Origin: Methylobacterium organophilum
GTDB lineage: Bacteria > Pseudomonadota > Alphaproteobacteria > Rhizobiales > Beijerinckiaceae
Assembly: GCF_022179465.1 (NCBI RefSeq)
Contig: NZ_BPQV01000001.1
Span: 496,001-560,000 of the forward strand
Length of the DNA stretch: 64,000 nt
Direction of reading: 5' to 3'
This document shows positions 40,751-49,569 of the stretch, in pieces. The notes under the pieces were generated by a model, which made no database searches, was not told the origin of the DNA, and was given only the letters and a program-made list of their open reading frames with translations. Both the position numbers and the translations under genes were made by a program. The first letter of the stretch is position 1. Each line of letters opens with the position of its first letter.

Positions 40751-40869
40751 CGGGATCCATCTCCTTCGTGTCGAGCCGCGCCTCGTAGCGCGGACAGGGG
40801 TGAACGGCTAGGCCGGGTCGATCCCGATCCCGTGCGCGACGCCGGATCGGTGCCGGCGGCACCGGATCA

Positions 40870-41112
40870 TCAGTCGTCGAAATCGTCGTGGTGAGGGTGG
40901 TGGTGACGGTGCCGCCGCTCGAAGTAGGCCGGGCGGTCGTCGTCGTGATGGTGGTGACGGCGGACCATCACGTGGTCGTGGTCGCCGTGGTGATCGCGCC
41001 GGATCTCCTCGTGATGGTGACGGCGCGGGCCGAATTCGAAGTCCTGGGCCGCGGCCGCCAGCGGGCTCAGCAGGCAGGCCGCGGCGGCGAGGGCGACGAG
41101 AGACCTTTTCAT
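40870..41112 (-). CDS. Small secreted histidine-rich protein, probable metal binder
   Basis: 80 residues. A clear signal peptide (MKRSLVALAAAACLLSPLAAAAQ) is followed by a mature part of about 57 residues with 17 His plus many Asp and Arg, in clusters such as RRHHHEE, RRHHHHDDD and RHHHPHHDD. Such composition binds Zn, Ni, Co or Cu. It is divergent from the czc locus, so a periplasmic metal buffer is a reasonable inference. Start at ATG 41112 with GGGGAG upstream. Confidence 0.7.
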   Translation of the reverse strand: MKRSLVALAAAACLLSPLAAAAQDFEFGPRRHHHEEIRRDHHGDHDHVMVRRHHHHDDDRPAYFERRHRHHHPHHDDFDD

Positions 41113-41234
41113 GCGGATTCTCCCCGGGATCGGATCGGGGAAGGCTGGGTCGGCGGCCGTGAACCCGCCCTGAAGGCGCCGTTCAGCGATCCCGCGGCTT
41201 GTGAGGCACCGCCCGAGTGCCCATAAGAGGCGCG

Positions 41235-41624
41235 ATGAGCAGGGCGCGACGCCAGCGGGCCTTCGGAGCCGGAACGGGATGGAGGGCCATGGCCCTCCGT
41301 GCCCTCGCGCTCGTCCTCGCCCTGGCCATCGCCGCGCCGATGACGGGGCTCGCCCAAGACATCGCCTTTCACCAGGACCTCGCCTTTCATGAGGGCCATG
41401 CCCACGGGCAGGGCCTGGTGACGACGGAAGCCGGCCCGGCCGAGAGTCCTTCCGTCGATCCCGGCATCGCCTCCCACGCCCATTGCGGCTGCCATCTCGT
41501 CGCGACCCTCGATTCCGGCGGCACGGTCCCGATGCCCGCGGCCACCCGCCGCTACGCGACCGCGGCGGCCCTGGAGCCGGCCTCGGCCGATCCGGTCTTG
41601 CCCGCCCGGCCACCCCGCGCCTGA
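41235..41624 (+). CDS. Small secreted His/Cys-containing protein ahead of czcBA
   Basis: About 129 residues; signal-like segment MALRALALVLALAIAAPMTG after a basic lead, then FHEGHAHGQG and SHAHCGCHL, which look like metal ligands. It occupies the place where small CzcI/CnrY-like or DUF2946-like proteins sit in heavy-metal loci, but no family is certain. Starts at 41217 (GTG), 41235 (ATG, AGAGG upstream) or 41289 (ATG, shortest signal peptide) are all possible. Followed by czcB after 130 bp. Confidence 0.55.
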   Translation: MSRARRQRAFGAGTGWRAMALRALALVLALAIAAPMTGLAQDIAFHQDLAFHEGHAHGQGLVTTEAGPAESPSVDPGIASHAHCGCHLVATLDSGGTVPMPAATRRYATAAALEPASADPVLPARPPRA

Positions 41625-41754
41625 CGCCGGCGCGCTTCGGCGCGCATCCGGTCCGCAGGCCGTCCCGGCGGCGGATCCGCCCATCCCTCCCGATCCCAGG
41701 GGCCGCCCGGCATCCTCCGTTCCGCCGCGGCCGGCCCCGTCGCGAGTGCGGCTC

Positions 41755-43074
41755 ATGCGCATCGTCAACACCCTGATCCTCTCCTTGTCCCTCCTCGCCG
41801 CCGGCCTTGCCCTCGGGAGCACGGTCCCGGCCGTGTCCGAACGCGTCCGCGCCAGCCTCGGCTTCGAGACAGGCAGGACGCCGCCGATGCCCGCCGCGTC
41901 CGGCCCGAACCCAGATGCCGCGCGGCACGAGGTTTCCGCGGACGGCCACAGCCAGGCCGGGCACGCCCACTCCGAAACCGAGGGCGAGGAGGGGCATGTC
42001 AGGATGACGCCCGAGCAGGTCGAGGCCCAGGATATCCGGGTGGCGAGGGCCGAGGGCGGGGTGCTCGCCCGGCACATCCTCGTGCCCGGCACGATCACGC
42101 CGGATGCCGACCGGATCGCCCGGGTGCCGGCCCGGGTCGTGGGCACCGTCGCCGAGATGCGCAAGCGCCTGGGCGACGCCGTGACCAAGAACGAGGTCGT
42201 CGCCGTCCTCGACAGCCGCGAGGTGGCCGATGCCAAGAGCGAATACCTGACCGCCTCCGTGAAGGCCGAGCTGGAGAAGACGAATTTCGAGCGGCAGCAG
42301 GCGCTCTGGGACAAGCGCATCTCGGCCGAATCCGTCTTCCTCAACGCCAAGGCCGTCTTTTCGGAAGCGACCCTGCGCCAGGACCTCGCCCGGCAGAAGC
42401 TCTCCGCCCTCGGCCTGAATGCGGCGGAGGTGGCCAAGCTCGCCAAACAGGACGAGACCACGCCGAACAGCTCGACCCTGCGCCAGTACGAGCTGCGCGC
42501 GCCGCTCACCGGCCGGATCGTCGAGCGCAAGGTCGATGTCGGCACCGCGGTCGGCAAGGAGGGCGACCCGGCCGATCTCTACACCGTGGCCGATCTCTCC
42601 ACCGTCTGGATCGAGCTCTCGGTGCCGACCGCCGACCTCGTCCACGTGAAGGAGGGGGCGAACGTCACCGTGACCCCGCGCCAGGAGGGATCGGGCCGCC
42701 ACGAGCAGGGAAAGGTGATCTTCGTGAGCCCCCTGCTTAACGCCGAGACCCGGGCCGCCCGGGTCGTGGTCGCCCTGCCCAACGGCGACATGGCCTGGCG
42801 CCCCGGCACCTACGTCACCGCCGAGGTCGAGATCGCGCAGGACAGGGTACCGGTGCGGGTGCCGAAATCCGCCCTGCAGAGCATCGAGGGGAAGCGGGTC
42901 GTCTTCGTGCGCACGCAGGAGGGCTTCGAGATGCGCACGATCGAACTCGGACGCTCGGACGACGACGCTTTCGAGGTCGCCGCCGGATTGAAGCCGGGCG
43001 AGGACATCGCCGTGGCCAACACCTTCCTCCTCAAGGCCGAGCTCGGAAAGAGCGAAGCCGGCCACGCCCATTGA
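41755..43074 (+). CDS. czcB: RND heavy-metal efflux, periplasmic adaptor (CzcB family)
   Basis: 439-residue membrane-fusion protein. N-terminal helix to about residue 30, a His-rich linker (GHSQAGHAHSETEGEEGH, about residues 65-82) that may bind metal, barrel-sandwich and hairpin domains, ARVVGTVAEMRKRLGDAVTK, and a C-terminal AGHAH tail. It links the CzcA pump to an outer-membrane channel. The stop overlaps the czcA leader. No czcC outer-membrane gene is present nearby. Confidence 0.88.
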   Translation: MRIVNTLILSLSLLAAGLALGSTVPAVSERVRASLGFETGRTPPMPAASGPNPDAARHEVSADGHSQAGHAHSETEGEEGHVRMTPEQVEAQDIRVARAEGGVLARHILVPGTITPDADRIARVPARVVGTVAEMRKRLGDAVTKNEVVAVLDSREVADAKSEYLTASVKAELEKTNFERQQALWDKRISAESVFLNAKAVFSEATLRQDLARQKLSALGLNAAEVAKLAKQDETTPNSSTLRQYELRAPLTGRIVERKVDVGTAVGKEGDPADLYTVADLSTVWIELSVPTADLVHVKEGANVTVTPRQEGSGRHEQGKVIFVSPLLNAETRAARVVVALPNGDMAWRPGTYVTAEVEIAQDRVPVRVPKSALQSIEGKRVVFVRTQEGFEMRTIELGRSDDDAFEVAAGLKPGEDIAVANTFLLKAELGKSEAGHAH

Positions 43075-43085
43075 GGAGAGGCGCC

Positions 43086-46000
43086 ATGATCGGCCGCATC
43101 CTCGACGTCTCGGTCCACCAGCGCTGGCTGGTGCTGCTGCTCTCCCTGCTCGCCGCGGCCTTTGGCGGCTACGCGGTGACGAAGCTCCCCATCGACGCGG
43201 TGCCGGACATCACCAACAACCAGGTGCAGATCAACACGGTCGCGCCCTCGCTCTCGCCGGTCGATATCGAGAAGCAGGTGACCTACCCGGTCGAAACCGC
43301 TTTGGCCGGCATCAAGGGGCTCGAATACACCCGCTCGCTCTCGCGCAACGGCTTCTCGCAGGTCACCGCCGTCTTCGCGGAGAAGCTCGACATCTATTTC
43401 GCCCGCCAGCAGGTCGCCGAGCGCCTCGCCCAGGTGAAGCAGGATCTGCCCCCCGGCGCCGAGCCCAGCATGGGCCCGATCTCGACGGGCCTCGGCGAGA
43501 TCTACATGTGGTCGATCCACTATGCGAAGCCCGCCGAGCGCCGGGTCTCGTCCGAGGGCCAGCCCGGCTGGCAGGCCAACGGCAGCTACCTGACGCCGGA
43601 GGGACAGCGCTTGAGGACGGCGCTGGAACAGACCGCCTATCTGCGCACGGTGCAGGACTGGATCATCCGGCCGCAGATCAGGACCGTGCCCGGCGTGGCC
43701 GGGGTCGACGGCATCGGCGGCTTCGAGAAGCAGTACCACGTCCAGCCCGACCCCAATAAGCTCGCTTCCCTCGACCTGTCCTTCAGCGACGTCGCCCGGG
43801 CGCTCGAAGCCAACAACGCCAACCAGGGCGCGCGCTACCTGGAGGATAACGGCGAGGGCTATGTCGTGCGCGCCGCCGGCCGCCTGGAGAGCATGGCGGC
43901 GATCGCCGACGTGGTCGTGGCGACTCGCGGCGGCGTGCCGGTGCGCATCCGCGACATCGCCGAGGTCCGGATCGGGCGCGACCTGCGCACGGGCTCGGGC
44001 AGCGAGGACGGCCAGGAGGTCGTGATCGGCACGGCCCTGATGCTGATCGGCGAGAACAGCCGCATTGTCGCCGCCGCGGTCGATGCGCGCATGGAGCAGA
44101 TCCGCAAAAGCCTGCCGCCCGGCATCGAGGTCCAGACCGTGCTCGACCGGACCCGCCTCGTCGAGGCGACCATCCGCACGGTGGTGAAGAACCTGTCCGA
44201 GGGCGCAGCCCTCGTCATCGTCATCCTGTTCCTGCTGCTCGGCAATGTCCGCGCGGCTCTCATCACCGCTCTGGTCATCCCCGTGGCCATGCTGATGACG
44301 CTGACCGGCATGGTCGAGGCGAGGATCTCAGCCAACCTGATGTCGCTCGGCGCCCTCGATTTCGGGCTCATCGTCGACGGCGCCGTCATCATCACCGAGA
44401 ACGCCCTGCGCCATCTCGCGGAGAAGCAACAGGAATACGGGCGCAGGCTCGCGACCGAGGAACGCCTCGCGACGGTGCGGGCTTCCGCCGAGGAGATGAT
44501 CAAGCCCTCCCTCTACGGGCAGGCGATCATCATCCTGGTCTACGTGCCGCTCCTCACCTTCACCGGGGTCGAGGGCAAGATGTTCCAGCCGATGGCGCTC
44601 ACCGTCATCATCGCGCTGGCCGCCGCCTTCGTGCTGTCCCTGACCTTCGTGCCGGCCTTGATCGCGATCGCCATCACCGGGCGGGTCACCGAGACCGACA
44701 ACCCGATCGTCCGGGGGCTGAAAGCTGCCTATCGGCCGGTGCTGGAAGCGGCCCTGCGGAGGCCCTTCGCCTTCATCGGCGGGGCGCTGTTCCTGCTCCT
44801 CGGCGCCGACCTGCTCTTCACGCGGCTCGGTACGGAGTTCATCCCCCAGCTCGACGAGAAGAGCATCGCCCTCAACGCAACCCGGATTCCCTCGACCTCC
44901 CTGACCCAGTCGCAGGCGATGCAGCTCAAGGTGGAGAAGGTGGTCTCGACCTTCCCGCAGGTGGCCTATGTCTTCTCGAAGACCGGTACTGCCGAGGTCG
45001 CGACCGACCCGATGCCGCCCAATTCCTCCGACACCTTCGTCATCCTGAAGCCGCAGAGTGAATGGCCGGACCCGAGACTGTCCAAGGCCAAGTTGCAGGA
45101 GCAGATCGAGGCGGCGGTCGAGAGGCTCGCGGGCAACACTTACGAGTTCTCCCAGCCGATCCAGCTGCGCTTCAACGAGCTGCTCGCCGGCACCCGGGGT
45201 GATCTCGCCGTGAAGGTGTTCGGCGAGGAATTCGCGCCGATGCTGAAGACGGCCAACCGGATCGCGGCCCTGCTCAAGGGCCTCCCCGGTGCCGAGGACG
45301 TGAAGGTCGAGCAGATCGCCGGCCTGCCCTTCCTGGAGATCGGGATCGGCCGGGCGGAAGCGGCCCGCTACGGGCTCAGCATTGGCGCCGTCCAGGAGGT
45401 GATCGGCGCGGCGATCGGTGGCCGGAATGCCGGTGTTGTCTTCGAAGGCGACCGGCGTTTCCCTATCGTCGTGCGACTGACCGACGAGGTCCGCGAGGAC
45501 CGGGAGGCGCTCGAGAACATCCCCGTCCCGCTTCCCCCCGGGCCGAACGGGCATGCGGCTTCCGTGCTGCTGAAGCAGGTGGCAAGCTTCTCGGTGACGG
45601 AGGGCCCGAACCAGATCAGCCGCGAGAACGGGAAACGCCGGGTGGTCGTCACCGCCAATGTGCGCGGACGCGACATCGGCTCCCTGGTGGCGGAGGCGCA
45701 AGCCAAGGTGGCCAATGAGATCGCACTGCCCCCCGGTTCCTACGTGACCTGGGGCGGGCAGTTCGAGAATCTTGCCTCGGCCAAGCAGCGCCTCATGATC
45801 GTGGTGCCGGTCTGCTTCTTCCTGATCTTCCTGCTGCTCATCTCGGCGCTGGGATCGGCCCGGGATGCCCTCCTCGTGTTCAGTGCCGTGCCCTTGGCAC
45901 TGACGGGGGGCATCCTCGCCCTGTGGCTGCGCGGCATGCCGGTCTCGGTGCCGGCCGCCGTCGGCTTCATCGCGCTCTCGGGCGTGGCCGTTCTGAACGG

Positions 46001-46331
46001 CCTGGTGATGCTGACCTTCATCAAGCAGCTGATCGCGGAGGGCCGACTGAAGCGGGAGGCGATTGTGGAAGGAGCCATGACCCGGCTGCGACCGGTGGCG
46101 ATGACCGCGCTGGTCGCCTCCCTCGGCTTCGTGCCCATGGCGCTCGCCACGGAGACCGGCGCCGAGATTCAGCGGCCGCTCGCCACCGTGGTGATCGGCG
46201 GCTTGATCAGCGCCACCCTGCTGACCTTGGTGGTGCTGCCCGCCCTCTATGTCCGGTTCGGCCGGGCGGAGACGGTGCCGACCGAGGGCTCCGCGGAGCG
46301 GATGCCAAGCTCCCTCGAACCTGCCGAATAG
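43086..46331 (+). CDS. czcA: RND heavy-metal efflux pump (CzcA family, HME1-like)
   Basis: 1081-residue inner-membrane pump with 12 helices and two large periplasmic loops. N-terminal LPIDAVPDITNNQVQINT is the heavy-metal RND signature. Helix 4 carries DFGLIVDGAVIITEN (Asp425, Asp431, Glu438), corresponding to the CzcA proton/metal residues D402/D408/E415, which favours Co/Zn/Cd over Cu/Ag. The ATG at 43086 has GAGGAGAGG upstream. Cotranscribed with czcB; the partner channel must be encoded elsewhere. Confidence 0.92.
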   Translation: MIGRILDVSVHQRWLVLLLSLLAAAFGGYAVTKLPIDAVPDITNNQVQINTVAPSLSPVDIEKQVTYPVETALAGIKGLEYTRSLSRNGFSQVTAVFAEKLDIYFARQQVAERLAQVKQDLPPGAEPSMGPISTGLGEIYMWSIHYAKPAERRVSSEGQPGWQANGSYLTPEGQRLRTALEQTAYLRTVQDWIIRPQIRTVPGVAGVDGIGGFEKQYHVQPDPNKLASLDLSFSDVARALEANNANQGARYLEDNGEGYVVRAAGRLESMAAIADVVVATRGGVPVRIRDIAEVRIGRDLRTGSGSEDGQEVVIGTALMLIGENSRIVAAAVDARMEQIRKSLPPGIEVQTVLDRTRLVEATIRTVVKNLSEGAALVIVILFLLLGNVRAALITALVIPVAMLMTLTGMVEARISANLMSLGALDFGLIVDGAVIITENALRHLAEKQQEYGRRLATEERLATVRASAEEMIKPSLYGQAIIILVYVPLLTFTGVEGKMFQPMALTVIIALAAAFVLSLTFVPALIAIAITGRVTETDNPIVRGLKAAYRPVLEAALRRPFAFIGGALFLLLGADLLFTRLGTEFIPQLDEKSIALNATRIPSTSLTQSQAMQLKVEKVVSTFPQVAYVFSKTGTAEVATDPMPPNSSDTFVILKPQSEWPDPRLSKAKLQEQIEAAVERLAGNTYEFSQPIQLRFNELLAGTRGDLAVKVFGEEFAPMLKTANRIAALLKGLPGAEDVKVEQIAGLPFLEIGIGRAEAARYGLSIGAVQEVIGAAIGGRNAGVVFEGDRRFPIVVRLTDEVREDREALENIPVPLPPGPNGHAASVLLKQVASFSVTEGPNQISRENGKRRVVVTANVRGRDIGSLVAEAQAKVANEIALPPGSYVTWGGQFENLASAKQRLMIVVPVCFFLIFLLLISALGSARDALLVFSAVPLALTGGILALWLRGMPVSVPAAVGFIALSGVAVLNGLVMLTFIKQLIAEGRLKREAIVEGAMTRLRPVAMTALVASLGFVPMALATETGAEIQRPLATVVIGGLISATLLTLVVLPALYVRFGRAETVPTEGSAERMPSSLEPAE

Positions 46332-46359
46332 GCCGAACGAAGCCCGGTCTGCGACCGGC

Positions 46360-46800
46360 TCAGCGGAATTCGGGCTTCACCACCACGAGGATCACGATCA
46401 GGATCATCAGCAGGGTCGGGACCTCGTTGACGATCCGGAAGAAGCGGCCGTCATGCCGGTTCGCATCCCGGGCGAAGTTCTTGCGCAGCCGGGCAAGCCA
46501 GCCATGCACGCCGCTGAGCACCAAGACCAGAGCGAATTTCCCCTGGAGCCAGCCCGTCTGATAATATCCGCTCCAGAACGCGATGGTCAGTCCCGACAGC
46601 CACGTGACGATCATGGCCGGCGTCATGATGAAGCGCAGGAGACGATATTCCATCGTCTTGAACAGTTCGGACTGTTTGGCGTCCGTTGCGCTCAGACCTG
46701 CGTGATAGACGAAGAGGCGCGGCAGATAGAGCATGCCGGCCATCCACGAAATCACGGCGATGACGTGGAGGGCTTTGATCCAGGGATAGAGATCGGGCAT
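46360..46800 (-). CDS. hemJ: Protoporphyrinogen oxidase HemJ
   Basis: 146-residue membrane protein with four helices, the HemJ (UPF0093) family that oxidises protoporphyrinogen IX in many alphaproteobacteria lacking HemG/HemY. LYPWIKALHVIAVISWMAGMLYLPRLFVYH and the basic loop RLRKNFARDAN are diagnostic; conserved His10-area and Lys residues are present. It starts 3 bp after hemE ends, so the two heme genes form one operon. Confidence 0.92.
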   Translation of the reverse strand: MPDLYPWIKALHVIAVISWMAGMLYLPRLFVYHAGLSATDAKQSELFKTMEYRLLRFIMTPAMIVTWLSGLTIAFWSGYYQTGWLQGKFALVLVLSGVHGWLARLRKNFARDANRHDGRFFRIVNEVPTLLMILIVILVVVKPEFR

Positions 46801-46803
46801 CGC

Positions 46804-47877
46804 TCAGCCGCGCCGGATCCGGGCGAGCATTCGCTCGACATGGGCCACCGGAGTCTGCGGCAGGATGCCGTGGCCGAGATTGAAGATGTGCGGCTTGCCC
46901 GCGACCGCCTCCAGGATTTCGTCCACCGCCCGGTCGAGGGCCTCGCCGCCGGCGATGAGGATGTCGGGATGGAGGTTGCCCTGGGTCACGGCACCGGCCG
47001 GCAGGGTCCGGCGAAGCTGGTCGAGGGCGATCGACCAGTCGACGCCGACGACATCCGCGCCGGTCTCGGCCAGGACGCGGGCATGGCCGTCGAGGCCGCT
47101 GCCGCGGGCAAAGACCACGATCTTGGCCTCGGGCCGTTCGGCCCGGATACCCTCGATCATCCGCCGGATCGGCGTGAAGGACCATTCGCTCAGGGCATCG
47201 CCCGCCATGCCGGTGGCGTCGGGCAGCATGCCGGCATGGGATTCGAAGATCTGGACGATGTCGGCACCGGCCTCGAACTGTTGAAGCAGATAGCGGGTCT
47301 GAACCGTGACCAGCCGATCGATCAGATCCTTGACGAGCGCCGGTTGCGTTGCCGCCAGGGTTCGCGCCGGCAGCTGGTCGGCGCTGCCGCCGCCATTGAT
47401 CATGTAGCTCGCCACGGTCCAGGGCGCGCCGCAGAAGCCGAACAGGGTGGTCTGCCGCGGCAGAGCAGCTCGGATCAGGCTCACCGCTTCGAAGACGGGT
47501 GCGAGATGTCCCAGCACGCCGGGATCCCCCGCATCGCGCAATTGTGCGAAGGCTTCACCGTCCCGGATCGGCTCGAGCTTCGGTCCTTCCCCTTCGACGA
47601 AGGTCACCGCCTGGCCAAGGGCATGAGGAACGACGAGAATGTCGGAGAACAGGATCGACGCATCGAAGCCGAAACGGCGGATCGGCTGCAGCGTCACTTC
47701 GGTGGCAAGCTTCGGAGTGTAGCAGAGATCGAGAAACGACCCGGCCTGGGCACGTGTCTGCCGATATTCTGGCAGGTAGCGACCAGCCTGACGCATGAGC
47801 CAGACCGGAGGTGCCACGAAGCTCTTTCCGGAGAGGACATCCAAGACGACTTTCTCGGATGAAGGGTTGCTCGTCAT
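46804..47877 (-). CDS. hemE: Uroporphyrinogen decarboxylase HemE
   Basis: 357-residue TIM-barrel enzyme that decarboxylates uroporphyrinogen III to coproporphyrinogen III. N-terminal VWLMRQAGRYLPEYR, FSDILVVPHALGQ, GFCGAPWTVASYMI and FNLGHGILPQTP are the expected blocks. First gene of hemE-hemJ. Its upstream region shows features of a replication origin; in Caulobacter the origin also lies beside hemE. Confidence 0.96.
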   Translation of the reverse strand: MTSNPSSEKVVLDVLSGKSFVAPPVWLMRQAGRYLPEYRQTRAQAGSFLDLCYTPKLATEVTLQPIRRFGFDASILFSDILVVPHALGQAVTFVEGEGPKLEPIRDGEAFAQLRDAGDPGVLGHLAPVFEAVSLIRAALPRQTTLFGFCGAPWTVASYMINGGGSADQLPARTLAATQPALVKDLIDRLVTVQTRYLLQQFEAGADIVQIFESHAGMLPDATGMAGDALSEWSFTPIRRMIEGIRAERPEAKIVVFARGSGLDGHARVLAETGADVVGVDWSIALDQLRRTLPAGAVTQGNLHPDILIAGGEALDRAVDEILEAVAGKPHIFNLGHGILPQTPVAHVERMLARIRRG

Positions 47878-48036
47878 CTTGAAAATAAAACCCTTCTTCC
47901 TGTCTTTACTTGGTTTTCTTCAGTTCAACTTGAAGGTGCTCGCCAACCGGATTCGAACACACCCCTATCTTACATAGAAAATGAGAGAATCGAGGTTTTT
48001 TTCTTTTTCTAGAGGCTGAGTCCTGCGGATCCAACG

Positions 48037-48045
48037 TTGTCCACA
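48037..48045 (+). promoter_or_regulatory. DnaA box
   Basis: TTGTCCACA, one mismatch to the consensus TTATCCACA, next to the AT-rich tract upstream of hemE. An inverted weaker copy (TGTGGACGA) is at 48211-48219. Confidence 0.6.
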
Positions 48046-48067
48046 GGATGCCCCCACTGCGTCGCGA

Positions 48068-48083
48068 TTAACCGGGCTTTAAC
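48068..48083. promoter_or_regulatory. CtrA-binding site TTAA-N7-TTAAC
   Basis: TTAACCGGGCTTTAAC is an exact TTAA-N7-TTAAC CtrA box, 23 bp from the DnaA box. In Caulobacter CtrA represses initiation by binding such sites in the origin and also controls the hemE-side promoter. TTAA is rare in this GC-rich sequence. Confidence 0.6.
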
Positions 48084-48588
48084 GGGTCCCGTCTAACTTT
48101 TCGATTCATGACGGGGTGACAGGTCCTTAGCGGGCCAAACACCACCGTGGCGCAGTCTCGTGCTGCGTTTTGCAAAGTGGCTCGTTCTCACGAAGCCGTC
48201 GGGACGCCGTTGTGGACGAATCGGTTTCCGATTCACAGCCCCGAGCCTGGTCTGCATCCGCTGTCCGAATCCATCCCCAAGCTGCCGATGCTTCCGAGAC
48301 CGTGATTCCGGTCGGGTCTCCGCCTTTCAAAGCGGCCATGAATCCCTCGCAGCCGATTGTTGCAAATGTCAAAATCGGCGAAAAAACGGATACGCTGTCA
48401 CCGTCGATGGTGGTTGGATCGTGATGAACGATCAAGTGATCTTCCGATCTCCGCGACATTTGACCGAATGCATTGTCGTCAGGCCGTAGGCGAGATGAGT
48501 AAGCGATGGGAAGGGCAAGGCCCAGAAATGAAAAAGACCACTCAGTCGAGCGGCCTTCTGAATTTTATCGTCGATATCTTAAAAACGG

Positions 48589-49569
48589 CTAGGAAATTTT
48601 CGACCTAATTCTTTGAAGGCCTGCCTCCGCCAGATTTAGATGTTCTTCTCTTGCCGTACAAAGGTAGTTGAGAACGCGCGCTCCGACGTTCTGAGCGAGC
48701 CAGTCCTGCGTCGAAGATCTGTCGTACGGCTTCAGCGAGATGCTCTCATCGTCGATCGCGTAGATCTTGTAGCCGTACTCATCAAGGATTGCATGGCAGG
48801 CAGCGAATTTTTCGGCACCTTGGATTTCGAGGAAGAGCGTCGGAAGCCCCCGGAGCGTATTTCTTGCTCCGGCGAGCACGATGTCCTCCAAGCCCTCCAC
48901 GTCGATCTTCAGCAAATCCGGATCAAGGATTCCTTGCTGTGTCAGGATCACGTCGAGAGGGGCCGCCGTCACCACTTCCGTCCTGACCGCGACATCGGCG
49001 GCGTTCTCGCTGTACCCTGCGAGAGAGGCGCCGGTATCAAGCACGTCCGGTCCCCAGGCGACCCGCAGCGTTAACGTACCCACTGCGTTCGACACTGCGA
49101 AAGGGCATACCTTGAGTTTCGGATAACAGCCATTGGCGACGAGGTTGGTGAACAGCCGCGCCCGCGTCGCCGGGTTAGGCTCTACCGCCAGAACGGTGGC
49201 TTTCGGAGCGGCGAGCTGGGCTAGGATCCCGTAGAGGCCGGTGAAGGCGCCGACATCCGCCACGGCTTTCGCGGTGCGCGCGATCTTGAGCCAAGCCGCC
49301 ACGCTCGCGGCCTCATAGCTGTCGGGGCCGTAGGCATGGTAGACCATGGCCACGCCATCATCATTGGTCGATAGCATCGTAAAATCGATGTGATCGACAG
49401 AGCAGGCTACCCAACCAAAGTATGGGCGCTCTGCTCTGAACCTATGACCATCGACATCGTGCTGGCTTGCTGGTCGATATTGATAGCCCGGCTGCCGCCA
49501 TGGTCTCGCAGCCAACGAGGCATCGTTCAGCGAATTGAGCCACCCGGCTCGCGTCCCATCGAGATGCAT
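48589..49569 (-). CDS. FkbM-family SAM-dependent methyltransferase
   Basis: About 326 residues. A 110-residue N-terminal region of unknown fold precedes the FkbM domain: VADVGAFTGLYGILAQLAAP (motif I), VLAVEPNPATRARLFTNLVANG, DLLKIDVEGLEDIVLAGA and LFLEIQG. Such enzymes O-methylate sugars or polyketides, often in glycan or accessory loci. GC content is visibly lower than in surrounding core genes. The start is uncertain: ATG at 49569 or TTG at 49626. It lies between the origin-like region and an integrase remnant, so it may be island cargo. Confidence 0.75.
   Translation of the reverse strand: MHLDGTRAGWLNSLNDASLAARPWRQPGYQYRPASQHDVDGHRFRAERPYFGWVACSVDHIDFTMLSTNDDGVAMVYHAYGPDSYEAASVAAWLKIARTAKAVADVGAFTGLYGILAQLAAPKATVLAVEPNPATRARLFTNLVANGCYPKLKVCPFAVSNAVGTLTLRVAWGPDVLDTGASLAGYSENAADVAVRTEVVTAAPLDVILTQQGILDPDLLKIDVEGLEDIVLAGARNTLRGLPTLFLEIQGAEKFAACHAILDEYGYKIYAIDDESISLKPYDRSSTQDWLAQNVGARVLNYLCTAREEHLNLAEAGLQRIRSKIS

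Larger units (their letters stand above)
47878..48420. other. oriC: Candidate chromosomal replication origin (oriC) upstream of hemE
   Basis: No supported gene between hemE and the FkbM gene (711 bp); the origin-like signals are in the hemE-proximal 540 bp. An AT-rich tract with T-runs (47881-48010) could be the unwinding element. A DnaA box with one mismatch lies at 48037, a weaker one (two mismatches, inverted) at 48211, a full CtrA box at 48068, and nine CcrM sites (GANTC) fall between 47950 and 48344. The combination and the hemE neighbour match known alphaproteobacterial origins, but few DnaA boxes are recognisable. The remainder to 48588 holds nothing identifiable. Confidence 0.6.

Noticed and set aside
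40888-41110. Val-rich plus-strand frame opposite the His-rich gene
   Set aside because: Arises from GTG repeats complementary to CAC histidine codons; the minus strand has a signal peptide and ribosome binding site.
47936-47960. tRNA-like T-arm sequence (GGTTCGAATCC-like) upstream of hemE
   Set aside because: Only the T-loop matches; flanking bases do not form a T-stem or acceptor stem and no anticodon arm exists. Could be an att scar but not supportable.
48127-48459. 110-codon minus-strand reading frame in the hemE-FkbM gap
   Set aside because: No ribosome binding site, Ser/Thr/Arg-heavy composition without hydrophobic core, and it covers DnaA and GANTC sites; better explained as non-coding origin DNA.
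48357-48608. 83-codon plus-strand reading frame before the FkbM gene
   Set aside because: Runs antisense into the FkbM end, has no recognisable domain and no convincing start; perhaps a degraded fragment.
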